Below, one piece after another: positions 50,219 through 57,460 of a DNA stretch of 64,000 bases. The DNA comes from an uncultured Porphyromonadaceae bacterium. Its GTDB lineage: Bacteria; Bacteroidota; Bacteroidia; Bacteroidales; Muribaculaceae. The stretch's first letter is position 1; every line of letters starts with the position of its first letter. A program made the position numbers and the translations under genes. The stretch lies in NCBI GenBank assembly GCA_948467675.1, contig CAOKFI010000007.1, positions 1 to 64,000 of the forward strand, given 5' to 3'. The notes below the pieces were generated by a model. That model was given only the letters and a program-made list of their open reading frames with translations, had not been told where the DNA came from and did not search any database.

Positions 50219-51439
50219 ATGCGTTTACATTTCAGCCTCGATACATTCAGATACGCACTCTGCGCATCGCTCATCGCTTTCGCTTCATCTGACATTTCGG
50301 CCAAGCTCACCGACGACGGATACTACCGTGTCCAGAATGCCAGGAGCAACCGATATATATACGTTCTCGACGACAAAGGTGAACTCAACTTCCAGGCTAC
50401 TACAGCCGATCTCGGGGCAATAGAACTCTGGCTGGGACAGGAAAAGACAATATCCGATCCGGCTACAGTCATATATATGACCGACCTCGACGGAAAAAAA
50501 CGCGACTACGACTTCCTGACACAGGGCACAGGCGTAATGGCCATGATCGACCACGCAGTGAGCGTGCAGCTCGTCCCGGGCACCACCGACAGATACCGTA
50601 TATTCGGACGGCATAGCGGCAGCGTCCGCTATATCGGCGACGGCACCGAAGGCCCCGGAGAAAAAGGTCGTGTAGGTTCAACGCAGCCGGCCAGCAGCGA
50701 ATGGGTCAAATGGTACATACACCCCGTTACTGATGACGACAGCAGCTGCTTCGGACTGACTCCTGATATAGAAGCCGGCGGAAGCTACTACACATCATTC
50801 TACGCATCGTTCCCCTTTTCTACAGCATCCGGAGGCATGACAGTATACTATGTCAGCAAAATCGACGGAGACATAGCCGTAGTAAAAGAAATCGACGGTA
50901 CTGTGGCAGGTGCGACCCCCGTCATCGTAAAAACATCGTCCGCACTCCCTGCGCAGAATAAACTGAACCTTGGCGGAAACGCATCGCCCGTCGCCGGAAA
51001 TCAGCTGAAAGGCGTATATTTCAAGAACGAATCTCTGTCACACACCAATCTGACTCCCTATGACAGACAGACCATGCGTCTGTTCGGTCTCACATCGGAC
51101 GGCAAGCCCGGATTTATCACATCGGATGAATCGTATCTTCCGCGCAACAAAGCATATCTTCAGGTACCGGCCGGTACTCCCGCCCAACTACGTATCATGA
51201 CCGAAGATGAATACGTGGCATCCGTCGGCTGCATCGACAATGACGACAACCGTGTGCGTATGCGCACCGAAGGGCTGACACTACATATCGACGGCCTCGC
51301 AGGCAATACAGCCGTCGAAGTCTGCAACATCACCGGACAGCGCATCTACACAGGCTCTGACAACCGGATAACCCTCCCCGCGCCAGGCATCTACATCGCA
51401 CGCATCGGCAGCCGTGCCTACAAATTCATCGCACGCTGA
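50219..51439 (+). CDS. Secreted protein with short C-terminal sorting-type tail
   Basis: This 406-residue protein has a signal region (LDTFRYALCASLIAFASSDISA, about residues 7-28). The first third (GYYRVQNARSNRYIYVLDDKGELNFQATTADLGAIELW) resembles a ricin-type or lectin-like fold in which residues describe a cofactor-free binding surface; this is only an impression. The last 60 residues (VRMRTEGLTLHIDGLAGNTAVEVCNITGQRIYTGSDNRITLPAPGIYIARIGSRAYKFIAR) form a type IX-like tail. Single-gene unit with its own promoter. Function unknown. Confidence 0.7.
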   Translation: MRLHFSLDTFRYALCASLIAFASSDISAKLTDDGYYRVQNARSNRYIYVLDDKGELNFQATTADLGAIELWLGQEKTISDPATVIYMTDLDGKKRDYDFLTQGTGVMAMIDHAVSVQLVPGTTDRYRIFGRHSGSVRYIGDGTEGPGEKGRVGSTQPASSEWVKWYIHPVTDDDSSCFGLTPDIEAGGSYYTSFYASFPFSTASGGMTVYYVSKIDGDIAVVKEIDGTVAGATPVIVKTSSALPAQNKLNLGGNASPVAGNQLKGVYFKNESLSHTNLTPYDRQTMRLFGLTSDGKPGFITSDESYLPRNKAYLQVPAGTPAQLRIMTEDEYVASVGCIDNDDNRVRMRTEGLTLHIDGLAGNTAVEVCNITGQRIYTGSDNRITLPAPGIYIARIGSRAYKFIAR

Positions 51440-51522
51440 CAGAATTCCTCCGACAAATCTTATTTGCATATTTTAACATTCACGTTTCGTTAAAATCGCA
51501 GTCCGACACCTTTTTCACATCT

Positions 51523-51530
51523 TAACTTTG
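51523..51530 (+). promoter_or_regulatory. TAACTTTG box with no annotated gene behind it
   Basis: It fits the -7 consensus. The transcript would start near 51537 and run into the hairpin-rich stretch. Confidence 0.5.
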
Positions 51531-51899
51531 CATCGGATCCCGACCGGAACGCATACGTCATCAGCCACACCGGAAAATGACGTCGGTATCTGGGAGGTAA
51601 AAGCTCGACCTGGGCAAACGGGAGCGGTACCGCCCGTAAGCCGGAATGGTTGTAACCTCCCCCTGAAGGAAGCGATACGGACATTATGACCGGCATGCAC
51701 TGCTGGCGTATGAACAGATTCCGGACTGGATCTACAAGGCAGATCCGCTAACGGCGGTCTTCATGTCTGCGGCAGCCGGATGCTGCAACGCATGGACAGA
51801 GGCCTCGGCCGCCGGAAGGATCCGCATTCAAAACGCAATGCTTGCCGATATTCTGAAATGCTTGTATGCTGAGTGTGTTAGAGTGGTTGATACAGGTAC

Positions 51900-51932
51900 A
51901 AAAAAAAATTGATTGTCATCGCGACAATCAAT
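51900..51932 (-). terminator. Intrinsic terminator of the candidate small RNA
   Basis: ATTGATTGTC/GACAATCAAT stem (51908-51917, 51923-51932) with a T8 tract on the minus strand. Confidence 0.75.
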
Positions 51933-51966
51933 CTCTCTTAACCTTAAATCTAATACCATGAAAAAC
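51900..51966 (-). ncRNA. Candidate small RNA (about 67 nt)
   Basis: A TATATTTG box (51973-51980, minus strand) is followed by about 35 nt of unstructured, AT-rich RNA (TTAGATTTAAGGTTAAGAGA). It then ends in a perfect 10-bp hairpin GACTGTT-type (ATTGATTGTC and GACAATCAAT as arms, 5-nt loop) and a run of eight T. Promoter, short body and terminator together make a compact small-RNA gene. I have the impression that similar sequences occur between other Bacteroidales genes, but cannot check it. On the plus strand a 7-codon frame (51958-51981) overlaps it. Confidence 0.5.
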
Positions 51967-51972
51967 ACGATG

Positions 51973-51980
51973 CAAATATA
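51973..51980 (-). promoter_or_regulatory. Putative -7 box TATATTTG of the candidate small RNA
   Basis: It reads CAAATATA on the plus strand. Expected start of transcription near 51966. Confidence 0.5.
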
Positions 51981-52182
51981 GGCACTTTTATGTTTTTAAA
52001 CATAATTATTGGTAATAAAAATTCATCCTTTTAATATTTTTTAATAATTATGCAACATGGATGTAAACACCATTGTTGCACTATATGGCTGATATATCGG
52101 TTGTTGTGAAAATATTGACTGATATCTCAGCAGGATAGGGCAGGAGAGCATACTACAGACTGATAATCTCCGAAAGATTCAT

Positions 52183-52190
52183 TATCTTTG
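52183..52190 (+). promoter_or_regulatory. Putative -7 box TATCTTTG for dnaX
   Basis: It lies 25 nt upstream of the dnaX ATG and gives a leader of under 20 nt. Confidence 0.6.
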
Positions 52191-52215
52191 TAATCTATAC
52201 TCCTATACACCTGCA

Positions 52216-54003
52216 ATGGAAAACTATATAGTATCGGCGCGGAAGTATCGACCCTCCACATTTGCTACTGTGGTAGGGCAGAAAGCTCTTACGGCTACAC
52301 TCAAGCGCTCTATATCAGCCGATAAGCTCGCCCATGCTTATCTGTTCAGCGGTTCGCGGGGAGTCGGTAAGACTTCTTGCGCACGTATATTTGCAAAGAC
52401 AATAAACTGCGAGCATCCGGGAGCCGACGGTGAGGCATGCAATGAATGCGACTCTTGCCGGGCTTTCAACGAAGGCACATCGCTCAACATAATAGAACTT
52501 GACGCCGCATCAAACAATAGTGTCGACGACATCCGGGCTCTCACCGACCAGGTTCAGGTACGTCCTGCATCCGGAAAATACCGCGTGTTTATAGTCGACG
52601 AGGTACACATGCTGTCAAACGCCGCATTCAACGCTTTTCTCAAAACACTCGAGGAACCCCCATCCTATGTGGTATTCATACTGGCCACTACCGAAAAACA
52701 GAAAGTAATACCTACCATACTCTCCCGATGCCAGATCTATGACTTCAACCGGATAACCATAGCCGACATGGTGGAGCATCTGGCATCAATAGCAGCTGCC
52801 GAAGGAATGACAGCCGAACCGGCGGCTCTCAACATAATAGCACGGAAAGCCGACGGTGCCATGCGCGACGCGCTGTCGATATTTGATCAGGTGGCCGCAT
52901 CCTCACAGGGAAACATCACATATACAGCCGCTGTCGAGAATCTCAACGTGCTCGACATCGACTGGTACAGCAGGCTCACCGACGCATTTCTCGCAGGTGA
53001 TGTCACACTCTCTCTGCTCACATATCAGGAAATACGCCGGCGCGGATTCGACGCCCTCTTTTTTATAACAGGACTCGGAGGCTATTTCCGCGACCTGATG
53101 ATGGCTCACGACCCGCGCACAGCGGAGCTTCTGGAAGCTGCCGCAGAGCAGATCGACATCATGGTAAAGCAATCGGCCGCATGCAAGCCCCAATGGATAT
53201 ACAGAGCCATGGATCTCTGCAACCGCGCCGAACTCGACTACAGATCAGTGGCCGACAAGCAGTTTCTGGTAGAACTGACGCTGATAAAACTGTGTCAGCT
53301 ATGCCAAGCGGACAGCCCCTCCCACAGCGATAGCGGCAACGGAGAGGGGCAGTTACACAAAATAACACCTGCCGCTCACGATCCGGCTCCGGCCTACGGT
53401 AACGCACCCGAACCATCGGCCGCACCCGCACCGCAGCCGTCTGCGCCCGCGCAGAACTCTCCGAGGTCATATACTGCGCAGCAGCCATCAGGCGCGCCCG
53501 CGCAGCAGCCACAGAAACGCCGTGTAGCCTCAGGCCTCGGACCACGGGTATCGATCAACCATGCCGCCGCTGCGTCCACGGATACAGACAGCGCCGCTGC
53601 ATCATCAGCCACCGCCGCGCCATCGGCCGCACAGCGTACCACACCCTACACCGCAGCATCGCTCGACGCCGCATGGGAGACATACATCGCACGCCATCAG
53701 GAAGCCAAGCTGCTCATACACACCATGCGGAACTGCCGGCCGGCTGCCACTCAGCAGCCCCACAGATATCTGGTCACAGTCGAGAGCCAGCCTCAGCTCG
53801 AGACCCTGCATGGCGCCATGTACGACATACTCCAGGCCATACACTCACAGCTGGCCAACGACCTGATAACCATCGATCTCGACATTAACCAGGGTGAAGG
53901 ATCACCACAGACATGGAGCGAACGGGAGGTATATGCCCGGATGCTCGAGGAACGTCCTGCCATGCGACGTCTCGCCCAGACACTGCGTCTGACACTCGAC
54001 TGA
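52216..54003 (+). CDS. dnaX: DNA polymerase III subunits gamma/tau
   Basis: This 595-residue clamp-loader ATPase has Walker A GSRGVGKT at 46-53, a zinc module with C65, C75, C78 and C81, Walker B VFIVDEVHML, SRC motif LSRCQIYDF and sensor 2 GAMRDALSIFDQ. A Pro/Ala/Gln-rich linker (about 375-480) precedes a short C-terminal domain, as in tau. It loads the sliding clamp at the replication fork. No obvious slippery site for a gamma frameshift is visible at the domain boundary. Own promoter, and an independent promoter precedes the next gene. Confidence 0.96.
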   Translation: MENYIVSARKYRPSTFATVVGQKALTATLKRSISADKLAHAYLFSGSRGVGKTSCARIFAKTINCEHPGADGEACNECDSCRAFNEGTSLNIIELDAASNNSVDDIRALTDQVQVRPASGKYRVFIVDEVHMLSNAAFNAFLKTLEEPPSYVVFILATTEKQKVIPTILSRCQIYDFNRITIADMVEHLASIAAAEGMTAEPAALNIIARKADGAMRDALSIFDQVAASSQGNITYTAAVENLNVLDIDWYSRLTDAFLAGDVTLSLLTYQEIRRRGFDALFFITGLGGYFRDLMMAHDPRTAELLEAAAEQIDIMVKQSAACKPQWIYRAMDLCNRAELDYRSVADKQFLVELTLIKLCQLCQADSPSHSDSGNGEGQLHKITPAAHDPAPAYGNAPEPSAAPAPQPSAPAQNSPRSYTAQQPSGAPAQQPQKRRVASGLGPRVSINHAAAASTDTDSAAASSATAAPSAAQRTTPYTAASLDAAWETYIARHQEAKLLIHTMRNCRPAATQQPHRYLVTVESQPQLETLHGAMYDILQAIHSQLANDLITIDLDINQGEGSPQTWSEREVYARMLEERPAMRRLAQTLRLTLD

Positions 54004-54037
54004 CCCATGTTTTTTTGTGACGTTGGGCGTTTTTCAC

Positions 54038-54045
54038 TAATTTTG
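54038..54045 (+). promoter_or_regulatory. Putative -7 box TAATTTTG
   Basis: It lies 31 nt upstream of the YqeY-like gene. Confidence 0.55.
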
Positions 54046-54076
54046 CGACAATAACAAGCCAAAACCATACAGGATT

Positions 54077-54526
54077 ATGGATCTTTTCGACAGAATAAAC
54101 GCCGACATAAAGGCGGCAATGCTCGCCCGCGACAAAGTGCGCCTCGAAGCGCTGCGCGGCATCAAAAAAGAATTTCTTGAAGCCAAGACCGCGAAAGGTG
54201 CCGACGGCACCCTGACCGACGAGGCCGCAACACGGGTGCTCGTCAAAATGGCAAAACAGCGCCGCGAAAGCGCCGCAATATACACAGAGCAGTCACGTCC
54301 CGAACTCGCCGAAGCCGAACTCGCCGAAGCCGCAGTGATCGAGGAATACCTCCCCAGGCAGCTCACCGACGAGGAGCTTACAGCCGAACTCCGCAAGATC
54401 ATAGCCGAAGTAGGCGCCACTTCAGCCAAAGAAATGGGACGCGTCATGGGTGTTGCCTCAAAGGCTCTTGCCGGACGCGCCGACGGACGCGCCATCAGCG
54501 CCAAAGTCAAGGAACTATTGTCGTAA
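54077..54526 (+). CDS. GatB/YqeY domain protein
   Basis: This 149-residue helical cytoplasmic protein (DLFDRINADIKAAMLARDKVRLEALRGIKKEF, EEYLPRQLTDEEL, KEMGRVMGVASKALAGRADGRAISAKVKELL) has the YqeY fold, which resembles the tRNA-binding tail of GatB. It may act in tRNA handling; the role is not established. It sits 25 nt before serS and is probably co-transcribed with it. Confidence 0.92.
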   Translation: MDLFDRINADIKAAMLARDKVRLEALRGIKKEFLEAKTAKGADGTLTDEAATRVLVKMAKQRRESAAIYTEQSRPELAEAELAEAAVIEEYLPRQLTDEELTAELRKIIAEVGATSAKEMGRVMGVASKALAGRADGRAISAKVKELLS

Positions 54527-54551
54527 ACAAACTTACACACATATATTCTCA

Positions 54552-55823
54552 ATGCTTACCTTACAGCAAATCAAGGAAGATCCCCAGCTCGTCATAGAGC
54601 GCCTGGCCGTCAAAGGATTTGACGGAAAAGAAGCCATAGCTTCAGTGCTCGCCGCCGATGAGCGCCGCCGCGCCCTTCAGCTCAACAACGACAATCTCGC
54701 AGCTCAGCTCAAACAGCTCGCAGCATCGATAGGCGCCCTCATGAAGCAGGGCGAGAAAGACAAAGCCGAAGAAGCGAAAGCATCCGTAGCCGCCCTCAAG
54801 GAGCAGCAGAAAGCCGTGGCCGACGAACTCGCCGCCACCGAGGCAGCCATACGCGAGACTCTCCTTAGTGTGCCAAACGTTCCGTGTGCGGCTGTCCCCG
54901 CAGGCAAGTCGGCTGCCGACAACGTGGTCGAGAAGACCGGAGGACAGATGCCGGAGCTGTCGGACGACGCTTTGCCTCACTGGGATCTCGCCAGAAAATA
55001 CAATCTTATCGACTTCGACCTCGGTGTGAAGATCACAGGTGCGGGATTTCCCGTATATGTCGGAAAGGGTGCACGCCTGCAGCGGGCTCTCATACAGTTC
55101 TTCCTCGATCAGGCCACAGCTGCCGGATATACCGAGATTCAGCCGCCATACGTGGTCAACGAGGCTTCGGGCTACGGAACAGGACAGCTCCCCGACAAAG
55201 AAGGGCAGATGTACCACTGCACAGCCGACAATCTCTATCTCATACCCACGGCAGAGGTGCCGGTAACAAATCTCTACCGCGACGTGATCATACCGGCCGA
55301 CCGTCTGCCGATCAAGAATACCGCCTATTCCGCATGTTTCCGCCGCGAAGCAGGCAGCTACGGCAAGGATGTGCGCGGTCTCAACCGTCTGCACCAGTTC
55401 GACAAAGTGGAGATTGTCCGCATAGAGCGTCCCGAAGACTCCTACGCCGCTCTTGAGGAGATGAAGGATCACGTGCAGTCACTGCTCGACAAACTCGGCC
55501 TCCCATGGCATATACTCCGTCTGTGTGGCGGAGACATGAGCTTCACATCCGCCATAACTTTCGACTTCGAGGTATGGTCGGCCGCACAGAAACGCTGGCT
55601 TGAAGTATCGTCGGTATCCAACTTCGAGACATATCAGGCCAACCGTCTGCACTGCCGCTACCGTGGCGACGACAAGAAGATACGCCTGTGCCACACGCTC
55701 AACGGCTCCGCCCTGGCTCTGCCACGCATCGTGGCCGCTCTGCTCGAGAACAACCAGACACCCGATGGCATCGTAGTGCCAGAATGTCTGCGCCCCTACA
55801 CCGGCTTCGCAATCATCGACTGA
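54552..55823 (+). CDS. serS: Seryl-tRNA synthetase
   Basis: This 423-residue class II synthetase has an N-terminal tRNA-binding coiled coil (about 30-100: RRALQLNNDNLAAQLKQLAASIGALMKQ). The catalytic core has motif 2 (YSACFRREAGSYGKDVRGLNRLHQFDKVEIV) and motif 3 (LNGSALALPRIVAALLEN). I chose the ATG at 54552, which begins MLTLQQIKEDP as in the family. An earlier in-frame ATG at 54450 lies inside the YqeY gene. Confidence 0.97.
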   Translation: MLTLQQIKEDPQLVIERLAVKGFDGKEAIASVLAADERRRALQLNNDNLAAQLKQLAASIGALMKQGEKDKAEEAKASVAALKEQQKAVADELAATEAAIRETLLSVPNVPCAAVPAGKSAADNVVEKTGGQMPELSDDALPHWDLARKYNLIDFDLGVKITGAGFPVYVGKGARLQRALIQFFLDQATAAGYTEIQPPYVVNEASGYGTGQLPDKEGQMYHCTADNLYLIPTAEVPVTNLYRDVIIPADRLPIKNTAYSACFRREAGSYGKDVRGLNRLHQFDKVEIVRIERPEDSYAALEEMKDHVQSLLDKLGLPWHILRLCGGDMSFTSAITFDFEVWSAAQKRWLEVSSVSNFETYQANRLHCRYRGDDKKIRLCHTLNGSALALPRIVAALLENNQTPDGIVVPECLRPYTGFAIID

Positions 55824-55907
55824 CAGACATAGTACAGATTTATACCTATCGGTAGGGATATATGTATAGGTGACGGCCATGCATGTATCCCTATCATTTT
55901 AATAGTT

Positions 55908-57056
55908 ATGAAACGGATAGCCTTTATCATAGTATTGATGCTTGCAGTGCTCTCTGCCGGTGCGGTAGATACACTCAGCTTCGACGTCATGGCCCGCAAG
56001 AAGGATGGCTCGCAGTCGCGCGAGACACTCTATGTCGTAGGCAACAGTGCGCTCATGATCCCGACCATGGGCATAATCAAGGACTTCGCCCACACATACC
56101 GGATTGATATGGGTGGCGGCATATATGTGGTGGTCATGGAGGAGCATAAGCATCCGCACGTGGACATGCTCGATATCCTCGGGCGGTCGGATATCAATGA
56201 CCATGAGATGTTTATGTTTAAAGGCAATACAGTGGTGTATATTCTTGGCTCAGGTCAGGGACAACTCACACTGACGGTGGTTCCCGAACATACAGACGGT
56301 TTCCGCTCGATGATTAGCGGATGGAAGAACTACGGTTGCGACGGTTGCGAGACTGCTCCTGAGCCGATAGCATCAGCTTGTGACACCGGTGTTATTGCCG
56401 ACGCATTCAGAAATACCGATGGTCGGCCGAAATCAGAACCGAAGCCCGCCGTTGCCACGCCTTTCGAGCTCGACATAGGCGCTATGCCTACACTCCGCTT
56501 CGGCCGCTATCCGCTGTCGGCTACCGCCTCTGATGTTGTCGGCAAGCTGGCCGGAGAAGGTCTCAGCCCCCGCATCGGAAAAAATAAGTCATATACGGAT
56601 CCGGAAATAGTACTCCAGTTCAACCAGCCGGGATGCCGTGTGGCAAATCCTGAGCGGGAATTCTGGATGTCGCCGCGATCCGTGACCATACCGGGATACG
56701 ACGGCGGCAATCCACTGCAATGTTACGTGTACATAGCGGAAAATGAACAGCCGTCGCGGGTTTACAATGGATTTTGCATAACTTTCGGCTTTGACTTCGG
56801 CAGCGCGTATTTCGATGATCCCAAACAGGAAAAAGCATTCAGAAACACACAGAAAAAGCGTGCCGAGCACCTGTTTGCATTCATCGCCGACACTCTCCGC
56901 AGCAAAGGTGTGCCGCTCGAAGGAAACAAAAAGAAACAGAAGTGCGACGGCTACATACTCGACATAGAGCAGTATGCCAACCGATACGGTGTGAGCCTGC
57001 GTATCCGCCGCTATGGCGACTGGCCTATACCGGAGTCGATATGGCACCTCAAGTAA
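55908..57056 (+). CDS. Secreted protein of unknown function
   Basis: This 382-residue protein has a clear signal peptide (MKRIAFIIVLMLAVLSAGA). It is mostly beta/alpha without recognised domains. A possible two-Cys loop (YGCDGCETAPE) separates a first part (about 20-145) from a second (about 180-382) that contains RFGRYPLSATASDVV and RVYNGFCITFGFDFGSAYFDD. No lipobox. I cannot assign a family. It stands between serS and the tRNA gene, with an 84-nt gap to serS. Confidence 0.7.
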   Translation: MKRIAFIIVLMLAVLSAGAVDTLSFDVMARKKDGSQSRETLYVVGNSALMIPTMGIIKDFAHTYRIDMGGGIYVVVMEEHKHPHVDMLDILGRSDINDHEMFMFKGNTVVYILGSGQGQLTLTVVPEHTDGFRSMISGWKNYGCDGCETAPEPIASACDTGVIADAFRNTDGRPKSEPKPAVATPFELDIGAMPTLRFGRYPLSATASDVVGKLAGEGLSPRIGKNKSYTDPEIVLQFNQPGCRVANPEREFWMSPRSVTIPGYDGGNPLQCYVYIAENEQPSRVYNGFCITFGFDFGSAYFDDPKQEKAFRNTQKKRAEHLFAFIADTLRSKGVPLEGNKKKQKCDGYILDIEQYANRYGVSLRIRRYGDWPIPESIWHLK

Positions 57057-57098
57057 AAAAAAGTTGCGGCAAAAATTGCGGATAACAAAAAAACTGCA

Positions 57099-57106
57099 TA
57101 TCTTTG
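57099..57106 (+). promoter_or_regulatory. Putative -7 box TATCTTTG of the tRNA gene
   Basis: It lies 10 nt upstream of the mature tRNA 5' end. Confidence 0.6.
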
Positions 57107-57116
57107 CCGCACAAAT

Positions 57117-57193
57117 GGGGTATTAGCTCATCTGGCTAGAGCGCGACACTGGCAGTGTCGAGGTGAGCGGTTCGAGTCCGCTATACTCCACCA
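57117..57193 (+). tRNA. tRNA-Ala (GGC)
   Basis: Acceptor GGGGTAT pairs with ATACTCC, the D-arm is GCTC..GAGC, the anticodon arm CGACA-CTGGCAG-TGTCG has anticodon GGC, and the T-arm is AGCGG-TTCGAGT-CCGCT. CCA is encoded. It is 77 nt with a 5-nt variable loop and reads GCC and GCU alanine codons. Confidence 0.96.
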
Positions 57194-57198
57194 ATCTG

Positions 57199-57235
57199 GC
57201 GAATCGGAAAGCAATTCCGGTTCGCTTTTGTTTTG
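57199..57235 (+). terminator. Intrinsic terminator of the tRNA gene
   Basis: GCGAATCGGAA, loop AGCAA, TTCCGGTTCGC with one G-T pair, then TTTTGTTTTG. Confidence 0.85.
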
Positions 57236-57249
57236 TATTTATAAATCAG

Positions 57250-57257
57250 TATATTTG
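57250..57257 (+). promoter_or_regulatory. Putative -7 box TATATTTG (upstream rpsA promoter)
   Basis: It lies 203 nt upstream of rpsA. Confidence 0.4.
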
Positions 57258-57362
57258 CGGTCGATGAAACAGCTATCAAAAACAAGTATTTTCGTAAAGA
57301 ACTGGACAATACAAAGAGACTGATCTATCGATGATAGGGTTGCAGATGCGGGATAAAATTCG

Positions 57363-57370
57363 TATCTTTG
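57363..57370 (+). promoter_or_regulatory. Putative -7 box TATCTTTG (main rpsA promoter)
   Basis: It lies 90 nt upstream of the chosen rpsA start and overlaps an in-frame upstream start at 57368, which it therefore argues against. Confidence 0.6.
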
Positions 57371-57460
57371 CGCCGATTTATGCGCGAGTGCGGGCGTAAG
57401 CCTCCGTGCATGAGTGAATTAACCATATTTATTAACCATTTATTTCCCAAACTGATCAAC

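Larger units (their letters stand above)
51440..52215. other. Gene-poor 776-bp region with promoters, hairpins and possible gene debris
   Basis: A TAACTTTG box at 51523-51530 opens a hairpin-rich stretch to about 51895: ACGTCAT/ATGACGT, GGGAGGT/ACCTCCC, ACGGG..CCCGT, GGATCT/AGATCC, GCAGC/GCTGC. Two stop-free frames also run through it, about 51480-51664 and about 51655-51910, without a usable ATG at their start. The stretch is therefore either a structured RNA or a broken gene. Beyond it are a minus-strand candidate small RNA (51900-51966), an AT-rich segment, and the dnaX promoter. Confidence 0.5.
57057..57460. other. Intergenic region with tRNA gene and rpsA promoters
   Basis: It holds the tRNA-Ala gene with its own box (57099-57106) and terminator (57199-57235), then two TAnnTTTG boxes (57250-57257, 57363-57370) ahead of rpsA. 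The 90-nt rpsA leader has no clear fold. Confidence 0.65.

Noticed and set aside
51540-51895. RNase P RNA, tmRNA or SRP RNA
   Set aside because: The GAGGAAAGUC, tag-peptide/TTCGA-CCA and GGAAGGAAGCAG-type hallmarks are absent or only vaguely approached.
51958-51981. Seven-codon leader peptide MKNTMQI upstream of dnaX
   Set aside because: It overlaps the minus-strand small-RNA promoter and is more than 200 nt from dnaX with an independent promoter in between.
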